Positions 48,567-59,312 of a DNA stretch of 64,000 nucleotides are shown here, one piece after another. Each line of letters begins with the position of its first letter. The first letter of the stretch is position 1. The notes below the pieces were generated by a model. That model saw nothing but the letters and a program-made list of their open reading frames with translations, searched no databases and had not been told where the DNA came from. Source of the DNA: Lotus japonicus (Eukaryota > Streptophyta > Magnoliopsida > Fabales > Fabaceae). The DNA is taken from NCBI RefSeq assembly GCF_012489685.1, contig NC_080042.1, positions 73,832,566 through 73,896,565 on the forward strand. Direction: 5' to 3'. Made by a program: the position numbers and the translations under genes.

Positions 48567-49508
48567 TCAACTGTAATAGTAACGGAGATGCTGTGCATTC
48601 CAAGCCCTTGGGATCCTTCGCCCCGATAACTCCTCCAAATGATACGCCCCCTGACCAAGCTCTCGCAGAATCCTGTAAGGCCCTTCCCAATTAGGTGATA
48701 ACTTCGAATCATCAGGCCCCTTCGCCTTCCTACGCAGAACCAAATCTCCAACTTTCATTTGCCTCGGAACCACTCTAGAATTGTATCGCCTTTCCGACCT
48801 CTGTTTTACCATTGCTTGCCTCAAACGAACTTATGCTTGCGTTTCCTCTGCTAAATTGAGATCAACCAATCTATTCAAGTCGTTCTGCTCTTCATTATAA
48901 GTTGCCACCCTGAAAGTTACATCTTGCAATTCTGCTGGGATCATAGCATCTACCCTGTAAGTCAACTTGAAAGGCGATTCACCAGTAGTTGATTGAGGAG
49001 TAGTATTGTACGCCCAAATGACCGTGATTAACTCTTCTGCCCACAATCCTTTAGCTTCACCTAGACGCTTTCTAATTCCATTAAGAATGACTTTATTTGC
49101 TGACTCTACCTGACCATTTGTCTGAGGATGCTCAACTGAGGCGAAGCGCATCTCAATTCCCATTTCTGCACAAAAATCCTTCACACTCCTGCTAGTGAAC
49201 TGTGTTCCATTGTCTGAGACGATAGTTGCTGGAACGCCAAATCTGCAAACCAATTTTCTCCAATAAAACTTTTTAACTTTTTCTGCTGTTATTTTCGCCA
49301 TTGATTCCGCCTCAATCCACTTAGTAAAATAGTCTACTGCAACCAAAATAAATCTGATCTGAGAACCTGCTGGAGTGAACGGTCCCAGAATATCCCCTCC
49401 CCACATTGCAAATGGCCACGATGAACTCATTGAGCTAAGAGTTTCAGGCGGCGCCTTATGTAAATCTGCATAAATTTGACATTTATCACACTTCTTCACA
49501 TATTCCAT
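48567..49508 (-). pseudogene. Integrase of element A, interrupted
   Basis: The Ty3/gypsy integrase continues the pol frame. It shows the second half of the HHCC zinc finger (CDKC), then the D,D35E core with DILGPF, SDNGTQFT and NGQVESANK, and a C-terminal chromodomain-less tail with WEGPYRI. A GAA-to-TAA change at 48831-48833 stops it after 225 codons. The remainder (48824-48567) stays open in frame, so a single nonsense codon separates the pieces. Confidence 0.88.
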
Positions 49509-49529
49509 ACAGTCCCCTCGTAAAGTTGG

Positions 49530-51443
49530 CTAATAGAACCTTGCTCTGAGCACTTTCGCCGCCAAAGATCTGCCCCCCACATGACTTGCACACACACCTT
49601 CATGAACCTCAAACATGATTCTTTCCGCCTCATCTTTAGAAACACATCTCAATAAAGGCACTCCAATCCCTCTTCTGTACAATTGATCTCCCAACAATGT
49701 GTAACGACTTGCCTCGCGAATTTGATCCTTAGAAAATGTCAACACATCTGAACCCTCTGCCTCCAAACACTTTTTGATACGCCCCATCCAATCTGAATCT
49801 GATAAAGTTAACACCATCATTGTCTCATCCTCTTCAATACTCGGGCTGCTCAAAACTTCCTGGATGACTGACTTATTGTTTCCCGGCTTCTTGGTGCTTG
49901 CTAACTTTGACAGAATATCCGCCCTTGTATTTTCCTCCCGCGGAACATAATTGACCTGCACCTCGCCTATCTGCTTTATCAATCCCTGAGCCTTCAATAA
50001 ATACTTAGCCAGCTGTGCATCCCTCGCCTGATATTCACCCTGAATTTGCCTGGAAACTATTTGAGAGTCTGTTTTAATCATTATGCTCTTAACCCCCATC
50101 TCAATCGCCAATTTCAAACCTGCAATTATAGCTTCATACTCTGCCTGATTATTGCTTGCTTTGAAGTCAAACTTGAGTGACTGCTCAACTGTCACGCCTC
50201 CTGGTCCTTCTAAGATTATTCCGGCTCCACTTCCCTTGACATTAGATGAACCATCTACAGACAAACTCCATTCGCCAACTTCCATAGTTTTCTCATTCGA
50301 AGACATTTCATTGACAAAATCCACCGATACCTGTGCTTTAACCAGACCTTTCCTATCAAAAGTGATTTCAAATTCTGACAACTCAACAGCCCAGGAAACC
50401 ATTCTTCCAGCCAGATCAGGCTTTTGCAAAACTTGGCGAAGTGGCAAATCAGTTTTTACCACAATTGGAAAGCCTTGAAAATAAGGTCTTAATTTCCTGG
50501 CGGATATAATTAAAGCTAATGCAGCTTTTTCAATTTTCTGGTATCTAACTTCGGCTCCTTGAAGAGCATGACTCACAAAATATATGATCCTCATATCATC
50601 TTTGTTTTCTTGCAACAAGACTGAACTAACTGCATTATCAGATATGGAAATAAACATTGACAATGAAATACCTGGAATTGGTTTGGCTAAAATTGGTGGC
50701 CTGGATAAATGATCTTTCAAACTTTGAAACGCCCTCTCACATTCCTCAGACCACTGAAAAGTTTTGTTCTTCCTTAAGCATTGAAAGAATGGTGCTGATT
50801 TTTCCCCAGAACACGGAAGAAACCTAGATAAAGCCGCTATCCTTCCCGTTAATTTCTGCACATCTTTAACTGAGGTTGGACTCTGCATATCCAGTATCGC
50901 CTTACACTTATCAGGATTCGCCTCAATTCCTCTCCTTGTGATCATGAAACCCAAAAACTTTCCACTTTGAATTCCAAACGAACACTTTTCTGGATTAAGT
51001 CTCATGTTATGTTTTCTTAGCTCGCCAAACGCCTCTTCAAGATCAGAACAGTGTGCCATCATTTCCTCTGACTTGACCACCATGTCATCTACATAAATCT
51101 CCATGTTCCGCCCCACCTGTTTATCAAACTCCTTATCCATCAGCCTTTGATATGTTGCTCCCGCATTCTTCAGCCCAAATGGCATAGTCTGATAACAATA
51201 GTTCGCCTGATTTGTCATAAAAGCTGTCTTCTCTTCATCGGGCTGGTACATTCTTATCTGATGATACCCTGAATATGCATCCATGAGGCTAAGCATTCCG
51301 AACCCTGATGCTCTATCAACAAGCTTATCAATATTCGGTAAAGGATAAGAATCCTTAGGACAATGCTTGTTCAAATCTGTATAGTCCGTACACATTCGCC
51401 ACTTGCCATTAGCCTTCTTCACCATTACAAATTCGCCAACCAA
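49530..51443 (-). pseudogene. RT/RNase H/start of integrase of element A
   Basis: A long open frame covers the reverse transcriptase (KWRMCTDYTDLNKHCPKDSYP; catalytic IYVDDMV), the tether, an RNase H with SVDGSSNVKGSGAG and a second plant-type RNase H core (KTDSQIV, NTRADILSKLAS), and the integrase zinc finger start (HEGVCASHVGG). It is cut from the upstream frame by a one-base deletion near 51430 and from the integrase by TAG (Trp codon changed) at 49530-49532. Confidence 0.9.
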
Positions 51444-52525
51444 GTTGGATACTTAACCTCCCTAATGAATCCAGCTTCCAGTAACTTATTTGTTTCCACC
51501 TTTACTGCCTTTGCATTTTCTTCGCCCATCTTTCTTTTAAACTGAACAATAGGTTTCGCCCCGGGATTTAAAGCCAATTTGTGACATATAAATTCCGGAT
51601 CGATTCCTGGTAGATCCCTTGCACTCCATGCAAACAAATCCATATTCTCAGATAACAACTTTACTAACCTGTTTTCCTGACTTGCAGTTAAATTGACACC
51701 AACTTTCAAGTTTCGCTCACCAATTTGGATCGCTTTAGTTCCCTCTTCTGATTTCATCTTGTGCTCATTGAATCCTTCTCGAGGATCCAAAATAATATCC
51801 GACTGTTCTAAATCCACCTCATAGACTCGATGCCCCTCTTTCACTGCCTTCTTTCCCATGTGCCCATACTGCTTGAAACTTTCTGAATAACACTTCCGAG
51901 CAACCATTTGGTCAGCCTTTAAAACTCCAACTCCTCCTTTGCTCAATGGATACTTCGTTGTTAAGTGTCTTGTAGAAATGATCGCTCCCAATCTGTTTAG
52001 TGATGGTCTCCCAATGAGTACATTGTACGGCGAAGTACATTTTACTACCAAAAACTTAATAGCAAATGTTTCTGCATTCTTCCCTTCTCCAAAGACAGTC
52101 TTCAATTCCACATACCCGCGAACAAATACTCTTTCTCCAGAAAAACCCACCAAAGAACCATCATAAGGCAACAAATCAGATTCATTTAGCCCCAACTTTT
52201 CAAAAGCATCACCATAAATCAAGTCCGCCGAGCTTCCTTGATCCATAAGTACCCTCTCAATTTCGTAATCAACAATTCTCAGCATTACAACAATTGGATC
52301 GTCTTCATTAGGTTGGATCCCCTCAAAATCTCGCACAGTAAAAGTTATATCGGGTTGATTGGTTGCCCAACTTCCCCAATCGTTAGAATAAACAACATTA
52401 ATGGAGTGGACGTACCTCTTACGAGCTGAGTTAGTAATTCCTCCACCGCGAAATCCACTAAAAATGGAGTGAATCCGCCCCTTCGCTTTCCCTTCAGATT
52501 GTATGTTTTGTCCTTCACTCTCAAT
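51425..52525 (-). pseudogene. Protease and RT N-terminus of element A
   Basis: Open frame after the gag nonsense codon. It contains the aspartic protease active site LMDQGSSADLIYG, the flap region NVLIGRPSLNRLGA, and the start of the RT (FAWSARDLPGIDPEFICHKL). It ends at 51425 because of the one-base deletion. The first part lacks an ATG but is continuous with gag in the same frame. Confidence 0.85.
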
Positions 52526-53785
52526 CTATTTTCCATCTTCGGTTCGTCTTGCTGAAGTTCCTGCTTCATCTGAATTGCTTCGCCCTTCAAGCTGTTTCAT
52601 ATACCCAGCCTTTATCAATTTATCGATCTCCTTCTTCAAAGTAAAACAATCATCAGTATTATGTCCCGAGATCCTATGATATTCACACCACTTCTTCTTA
52701 TCCACGTAACCCGTTGACGGCTTTGGCTGCCGCGGAAAACGGACGACGTTCGCCTCCAAACACGTGTGTAAAGCTTCAGTCAAATTAACCGCCAACGGCA
52801 CTGCACGATCATTTTGATTCCGGGTCCACGTCATTGAATGTCCTGGCCCACGCATCCCATACGGCTGAGCACGATTTTTAAAATTAGAACGGTTATCAAA
52901 ACGACCGTCATAACGGTTGCGATTGTTATACCCTGCGTTGCCACGTTCGGTCCATCCCTTCGAATATTGATCTGCAACTGTTCCCCTCTTCGCCTCAAAC
53001 TGCTGCTTCTGCCCTGTAACCGCTGTATTCTGGCGGTTGTTCTTGATCTGATCGCTCTGCTCCTCTCTGATGTATCCTTGTACCCTTTCGCGTAAATGCG
53101 CCATTGTCTCCACAGGTTTTCTACTCAAATTACTGTTCAAACCACCCGACTTCAAGCCCAATTCAAAAGCTGCAATGCAAATTTCCGACATTTTATCCTC
53201 TAAATGAACAGATAATTGATTGAATCGCCCCATGTAAGACTGCAAAGTCTCATTTGGCCCTTGACGAACATTGAATAATGTCGCCGGAGTTACTTTTTGT
53301 GCACGACTGGTAGAAAACTGAGACAAGAATTTTGTAGATAATTCCGTGAAATTGACAATTGACCTTGACGGTAGAGTCGTGAACCAAATCATCGCCGACT
53401 TCTTAAAAGTTGATGGTAACATTTTGCACTTCAACGCGTCCGATGCGCCAACAATGACCATTTTTGTGTTGAAATACACCAAATGGTCCTTTGGGTCTGA
53501 ATCACCATAGTAAGAATCAAGCTTTAACGTCTTCAAATTGTCTGGGACGGCGGTATTCGCTATTTCCTCTGTGAAAGGTTGAAAGTCCACCACCGTCTCA
53601 GCCATTCTTCGATCGCCCTCTCGTAAACCCTGAGTCTGATTGAGATCAGTAAGTTGATTTTGTAACTGCTGATTATGTTGACGAAGTTCATTGAGATCGT
53701 CCATGATCCGCTGAAGAGCATCAGGAGGAACATCATTTTGCTGAACATGATTCCTCTCTCCGTTCGCCCGGGATCGAGTCACCAT
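52526..53785 (-). pseudogene. gag of element A, truncated by nonsense
   Basis: Starts at the ATG at 53785 (MVTRSRANGERN), 57 bases from the LTR. Hallmarks are the coiled N-terminal DLNELRQHNQQLQNQL, the retrotransposon gag domain (PKDHLVYFNTKM through GRFNQLSVHLEDK) and a zinc-knuckle-like CEYHRISGHNTDDCFTLKKEI near the end. TAG at 52526-52528 replaces a GAG seen in element B. Four codons present in B are missing shortly before it. Confidence 0.88.
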
Positions 53786-53821
53786 CGTAGTGAAAAAGCG
53801 AAGCCTAGGAAAATATCCTTC

Positions 53822-53840
53822 GGCCCCACGGTGGGCGCCA
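53822..53840 (-). promoter_or_regulatory. Primer binding site of element A
   Basis: Minus-strand TGGCGCCCACCGTGGGGCC begins one base inside the 5' LTR and starts with TGG, as needed to pair with a tRNA 3' CCA end. The same site is in element B. The tRNA species was not determined. Confidence 0.8.
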
Positions 53841-53841
53841 A

Positions 53842-54067
53842 TGTTCCGGTATAGAACCACAGACCAAGGCTAACCAATTTAGAGCGCAAGCGAAAATTAA
53901 CAAAGTGAGTAAAAATGCGTGAAATGATAGGATCCTCCGCTTGGGCGGTCCTCTTTTATTTATAGCTTGGGTTTTGATCCGGTTGGATCATGGGTTACCC
54001 GGCCCATTTGATACATAATTTGTTCAGCCCAATTATTTAATACATTGATCCGGCCTATACCAGACCA
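53842..54067 (-). repeat. 5' LTR of element A
   Basis: 226 bp. On the minus strand it carries a TATA box TATAAATA (complement of 53957-53964). Confidence 0.92.
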
Positions 54068-54098
54068 ATCCCTTTTACCATTTTTCAATATTTCCATC
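54068..54098. other. 31-bp host sequence between elements A and B
   Basis: Starts with A's duplicated ATCCC and ends with B's duplicated CCATC. It is the only host DNA between two 9.7-kb elements. Confidence 0.9.
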
Positions 54099-54324
54099 TG
54101 TTCCGGTATAGAACCACAGACTAAAGGCTAACCAGTTTGAGAGCAAGCGAAGTAAACAAAGTAAATGAAAATGTGTGAAATGATAGGATCCCTGCCGCTT
54201 GGGCGGTCCTTCTTTATTTATAGTGGGGTTTTGATCCGGAAGGACCATGGGTGACCCGACCCATTAAGTACAGAATATTGATTAGCCCAATTACATTCCG
54301 ACTAGGTTCGTCCATATCAGACCA
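54099..54324 (-). repeat. 3' LTR of element B
   Basis: 226 bp, TGTTCCGG to CAGACCA in plus orientation. It has a TTC insertion relative to the other LTR and five substitutions. Confidence 0.92.
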
Positions 54325-54977
54325 CAAGCCCACAAGACACTGAGGCTTAAAATAAGGCGAGAGTGTCTTTATGAAGCCCACAACTGTTATGTTGATTATC
54401 ACATAAACAAGACGCAAGGTAAAATGGGCGAACAAACTGAATTTCTCAGACAAAATAAATAATGACCAAATTAATTTGACTTTTCCCTTGTCTCTTTTGA
54501 TGCACTGAACCCAGCTGTCGTTTCACTTGCACTTATCATATAAAATTTCCAAGATCATCATTACTTTCCCTGTCATAAATATATCCACCAAATATTTTGC
54601 ATATATCTAGGAACTTGGAGCTACGTTTTAGCACTGCTCTATTAACACAATCATTAAGAAAGAAATAAACGTAATTGATATCATAAATCACAAACAGAAT
54701 CCACACATGAAAACTCACACCCTTTCCTAAAGTTTTCGTACCAATATGCCCTCTTTAAATCATGGAAATTAACTACACTCTCTCACATATCCCCTCTTCC
54801 GGACCAATATGCCCTTTGAAATTCAAAATCCTCAACAGTCATCTTCTTTCTCATTCAAAACTTTTCAGACTGAAACGTCACCTCCGTCCAATCGTCAAAC
54901 CATGCGCTTTAAATGCGCGTGTGAAAACACGCGACCATTCCTCCTTTAAATCACCCTTTCACCTTCATCCCCCTTTC

Positions 54978-54985
54978 TATATAAA
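54978..54985 (+). promoter_or_regulatory. TATA box of antisense gene in element B
   Basis: TATATAAA followed by G, about 360 bp upstream of the antisense ATG, matching the position in element A although the surrounding sequence has diverged. Confidence 0.65.
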
Positions 54986-55336
54986 GTCTTCCATTTTTAC
55001 TTTACCCTTACTTGTGCTTTCTACCCTCACCATATACCAGAACAAAAATTCTTTTAATCTTCACTGCTTCCTCAACCTTGGCACTCTCTCGCTACATCCT
55101 AGAACTTCCTAATCCAGAACTTGCTAAAGCCCCATTTTTCCAGGTAACTCTCTTTCCTCTTTTCTTGTCTGAAATTTCTGCATCTTACTTCTACTTTTCA
55201 ACATTATGCATAAAACCTATTTTTATCTTTTATTTTTTACCCAGAAGTCTCCAGTTTGAATAACCCAGAATTCACTCCTAAATTCCTTCTCCATCTCATC
55301 TCATACTTCTAAAATTTCATTTTCAGGATCAGAAAA

Positions 55337-57246
55337 ATGACTACTAAACGTACCCGTAAAGAAATCTCTACTCCTAGTGCTCCCACTTCTGCAGATTCTC
55401 TATGGGTCTCTAGTAAAATCAAAAAACAATTCTCTAAAATTAACACTCCCAAGGCTGTTATAAATTTAATCACCAAGTATAATTTTAGAAAAGACGGACT
55501 AGATGCCCACTTAGATATATTACCCTGTGCCCCTGACGAACCATGTTGTTTCGGGAAAAAAGATGAACAAGGGCGAAACTTCACTTTTCTCTTTGAAAAC
55601 CTGTTTTCTGATCTGAAATATACCCTACCCTTCTCAGATTTTACCTGCTCTATCCTGACTCTCCTGAACGTAGCCCCTACCCAGCTTCACGGTAATGCTT
55701 GGGCTTACATAAAAGCCTTTGAGGTCTTGTGCCACACTTTACAAATCCAACCCACTAGCAATAAATTTTTCTACTTCTTTGAAACTTGTGGGCGAAACGT
55801 TAGAGGGGAGTACATTTCGCTCGCTACCGCCAGGGGTCTAGGACTGTTCACCCTTTTCAAAAGCCACTATAAACACTTCAAAGCAAAATTTTTTAAACTT
55901 CGCGAATCTGAACCCTGCAAAGACATCTTTTATTATGATGATGGAAGTCCCCGGTTCCCATTCTACTGGACGAACCGGTACGAAGTCATCATCAAGATTT
56001 CTGATGACGCCCTGACTCCAGAAGAGCGTGTAGAATGCCAATTTCTATCTGGCTTAGGATTAAACCTTACAGACTTTATGGAAGCCCTTTCTAAAAATGA
56101 TGTGGGTGCATACATTGGTAAGGCATCCTAATTTACATTCTTCTTCTGATATTCCTATAAACTTCTCTTTTTCCTTAACACTGTTTCTTTTTATTTAATA
56201 CAGCAAGAATGGCTCGCCTATCAGAGGATGACATCCTCCGTTTCCGCCGTGAGCAACAAGCTGCTCGCGAGAAAAGAAATCCGGCGAAATCCATCGCTGA
56301 ACAAAACACCAGTCATTCCGGCACTGAAACTGACCGCCTCGCCAAGAAAAAGAAGAAGAATGACGAAGCTGCCTCGGCCAAAAACAAGACTCCCAATCAA
56401 ACCTCTCTGGATCAATTTATGAACAAAAGTGCTGCTATCGATATGAACAAAGGCTGTTCATCAAGCGCTCCGCCCCCCTGCTGGAAGAATCTGTTAAAGG
56501 AATTTGAAGAGTTAACTTCCAACGAAGTGACCTCACTATGGGATTCGAAGATTGATTTCAACTCTTTGGTGGAAACAAATTTGGTCTTTGAGGCGGACCG
56601 TGAAAAAATGAGGAAGATCGGATTGAGGGAGGCTTGTCAAGCCATGATGACGAAAGGTTTGGAAATTGCTGCAATTTCTAAGATGATTGATCTTGAATCT
56701 GCTGGATTTGATGGCCTTTCAAGCGCCAAGCTCATCGAAGGAAAAGAAAAAGAAGTTGAGAAAATGAGAGCCACATTGAAGCTTTTGGAAAAATCCAAAA
56801 AGGCTACTGACAAGAAAGCCGCGGATCTGGCTTCAGAGGTTGAAAACTTGAAGAAAACTATTGAGGAAAACAACACTTCCATTCAAACATTGACTGGAGA
56901 AAATGAGAAGACAAGGGCTGACCTTACCCAACTGACTACTGTCCACAACCAAGTTTTAGAAGAAAATTCCAACTTGAAAACTGAGGTAGCCGAACTAAAA
57001 TGTTCTATCTTAGAGCAATTTGAAGCTGGTTTCGCCAAGGCGAAAGGTCAAATCGTTTTTCTCAATCTTGACCTGGCTATCAACTTGGAGGGTTCAAACC
57101 CTTATGCACGTATCGTAGACGGAAAACTGATCAGCCCAGATAACGCGGATGAGGAAGGAGAAGAGGAAGAAGAAGAAGAAGAAAAAGAAGACAAGAATGA
57201 AGAAGAAAATGTCAACACCAAAGAAGGGGAGGGAGAAAACCATTAA
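55337..57246 (+). CDS. Antisense extra gene of element B, Transposase_28-like
   Basis: Two exons, 55337-56117 and 56204-57246, join in frame (exon 1 is exactly 781 nt in both elements) to 607 codons. A 5'-UTR intron is predicted at 55144-55326. Domain order is as in element A: the Transposase_28-like N-terminal region, a basic KKKKK linker, a coiled coil rich in Lys/Glu/Leu, then a Glu-rich acidic tail ending ENH. This tail is probably the ancestral form. Compared with A, most base differences fall at third codon positions, and a 46-residue stretch around CGRNVRGEY differs at only two residues, suggesting selection on the protein. Its function is unknown; a role in transposition or silencing avoidance would be guesswork. 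Confidence 0.82.
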
Positions 57247-58095
57247 TGACAAGTCTTATTTCCTTTTCCTTTTATCAGACTATGTAAAAGACCTCCGGTC
57301 TCTTTAATTTTCGTCCCTTTATTTCTTCGCTTTTATGTACTGAACTTTTCCCTTAACGCAATGAATTTCCTTTCAGCATTTATATGTGTACTTCACCTTT
57401 TACTTGTTTCGCCTAAAAAACTACATATGTCATAATTTCTTTGCCCAAAACCTAAAATTTCATAATTTCTGTAACAACATTATCCCTAATTCACCCCAAA
57501 CAACTATCGCAATAACTAATTCTATAACTAAACATATCATAACTTAGTCATCTAGGTTATCATACAACTTAAAAATATAAGCGTAACTTCACTTAGATAT
57601 TCAAGTCATCACATAATTTAAACATATAACTTAACACAAATGACATTTACTAACCTTTCACCAAATCAGTCCGCCCTCGTCATTTAGTTGAGTACGTTAC
57701 CCTCTCATTTTACTGTACATAGTAAAATACTCTTGAGTGAATCTCTTTAAATGTTTTAGGGTCTAAACTTAATCAAATACTTTGGAATCATAAGGCCTTT
57801 GTGTACATAACTTAGTCAAATTTTTCATTTTTGACATAGTTACTCATGGAAATCAAAGTCAAAATATTTGATTTCATTAGTATGCTCGCGTGGAGACTTG
57901 TGCTTAGTTTGGACAAGCTTAAATCCAATTTAAGACTGTGCTTATGAATTCGTGGTCGAATGCTCTTGTTTTAAGAGACTTACTTTTTTCTCAATTGTCT
58001 GACGTCGCCCAATTGATAGACCTTAGTTGATAAGTTTCCGCTATGGGTAAAAGAAATAAGTAAAATGATACGCCCTTGACCATTTTAAAAAGGTT
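57247..58095. other. Non-coding stretch between antisense gene and pol, element B
   Basis: Counterpart of 47549-48291. No gene. Similarity to A rises sharply from about 57730 rightwards. Confidence 0.5.
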
Positions 58096-58142
58096 ATGCC
58101 TCGTTAAAAACTCTCCCGCCTGGGGTAGAGAAAAGAGTGCAT
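58096..58142 (-). other. ENE-like hairpin 2, element B
   Basis: The same 47-base motif as in A: outer stem AUGC-a-CUC/GAG-GCAU, U4 / U5AAC internal loop, inner stem CUCU..CCC/GGGAGAG. Confidence 0.6.
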
Positions 58143-58164
58143 ACCTGTTATTCATTAATAATTG

Positions 58165-58211
58165 ATGTCTCGTTAAAAACTCTCCCGCCTGGGGTAGAGA
58201 AAAGAGTGCAT
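58165..58211 (-). other. ENE-like hairpin 1, element B
   Basis: Pol-proximal copy, 69 bases from the other. One change in the outer arm (GAGACAT instead of GAGGCAT) removes a single C-G pair. Confidence 0.6.
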
Positions 58212-58370
58212 CAAACTTAGTCTCACACAACAAACATAGTCTTAAACGATACAACCAACAAAAGTAGACTTCAACACACACAAACTGAAACAACGAAACA
58301 TAGTCTTGGACGAACATACACTGAAACAAACTGTACAACACAAAACAGACTGAACGAACCACCCTGCACT

Positions 58371-59312
58371 TCAACTGTAATAGTAACGGAGATGCTGTGC
58401 GTTCCAAGCCCTTGGGACCCTTCGCCCAGATAACTCCTCCAAATGATACGCCCCTTGACCAAGCTCTCGCAGAATCCTGTAAGGTCCTTCCCAATTAGGT
58501 GATAACTTCGAATCATCAGGCCCCTTCGCCTTCCTGCGCAGAACCAAATCACCAACTTTCATTTGCCTCGGAACCACTCTAGAATTGTATCGCCTTTCCG
58601 ACCTCTGTTTTACCATTGCCTGCCTCAAACGAACTTCTGCTTGCGTTTCCTCTGCTAAATTGAGATCAACCAATCTATTCATGTCGTTCTGCTCTTCACT
58701 ATAAGTCGCCACCCTGAAAGTTACATCTTGCAATTCTGCTGGGATCATAGCATCTACTCCGTAAGTCAACTTAAAAGGCGATTCGCCGGTAGTTGATTGA
58801 GGAGTAGTATTGTACGCCCAAATGACCGTGATCAACTCTTCAGCCCACAATCCTTTAGCTTCGCCTAGACGCTTTCTAATTCCATTGAGAATGACTTTAT
58901 TTGCTGACTCTACCTGTCCATTTGTCTGAGGGTGCTCAACTGAGGCGAAGCGCATCTCAATTCCCATTCCTGCACAAAAATCCTTCACACTCCTGCTAGT
59001 GAACTGTGTTCCATTGTCTGAGACGATAGTTGCTGGAACGCCAAATCTGCAAACCAATTTTCTCCAATAAAACTTTTTGACTTTTTGTGCTGTTATTTTC
59101 GCCATTGATTCCGCCTCAATCCACTTAGTAAAATAGTCTATCGCAACCAAAATAAATCTGATCTGAGAACCTGCTGGAGTGAACGGTCCCAGAATATCTA
59201 CTCCCCACATTGCAAATGGCCACGATGAACTCATTGAGCTAAGAGTCTCAGGCGGCGCCTTATGTAAATCTGCATAAATTTGACATTTACCACACTTCTT
59301 CGCATATTTCAT
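58371..59312 (-). CDS. Integrase of element B
   Basis: 313 codons in the same frame as gag-pol, directly after the TGA at 59313. The N-terminus completes the HHCC zinc finger (CGKC). The D,D35E core has VDILGPFTPAG, SDNGTQFTS and NGQVESANKVI, and the C-terminus has LSPNWEGPYRI and the final RAWNAQHLRYYYS. Catalytic residues appear intact. It begins at ATG 59312 only because the stop precedes it; in the ancestor it was part of one polyprotein, so whether it is translated is doubtful. Confidence 0.88.
   Translation of the reverse strand: MKYAKKCGKCQIYADLHKAPPETLSSMSSSWPFAMWGVDILGPFTPAGSQIRFILVAIDYFTKWIEAESMAKITAQKVKKFYWRKLVCRFGVPATIVSDNGTQFTSRSVKDFCAGMGIEMRFASVEHPQTNGQVESANKVILNGIRKRLGEAKGLWAEELITVIWAYNTTPQSTTGESPFKLTYGVDAMIPAELQDVTFRVATYSEEQNDMNRLVDLNLAEETQAEVRLRQAMVKQRSERRYNSRVVPRQMKVGDLVLRRKAKGPDDSKLSPNWEGPYRILRELGQGAYHLEELSGRRVPRAWNAQHLRYYYS

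Larger units (their letters stand above)
44339..54067 (-). mobile_element. Ty3/gypsy Tat-lineage retrotransposon A
   Basis: A 9,729-bp element on the minus strand, flanked by ATCCC (44334-44338 and 54068-54072). Its 226-bp LTRs (44339-44564 and 53842-54067) differ at two positions. In its own direction it holds the 5' LTR, a TGG-type PBS, gag-pro-RT-RNaseH-integrase (53785 to 48567), two ENE-like hairpins, then an antisense two-exon gene (plus strand 45572-47548) and the 3' LTR. Integrase after RNase H shows it is Ty3/gypsy. The oppositely oriented extra gene and gag type fit Tat-lineage elements. Three nonsense codons and a 1-base deletion break gag-pol. Confidence 0.93.

Noticed and set aside
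52066..52248. Open frames on the plus strand opposite gag-pol in both Tat elements (for example near 50152, 51939 and 62043)
   Set aside because: They are reverse-strand shadows of strongly conserved polyprotein codons. They lack promoters and differ in extent between A and B.
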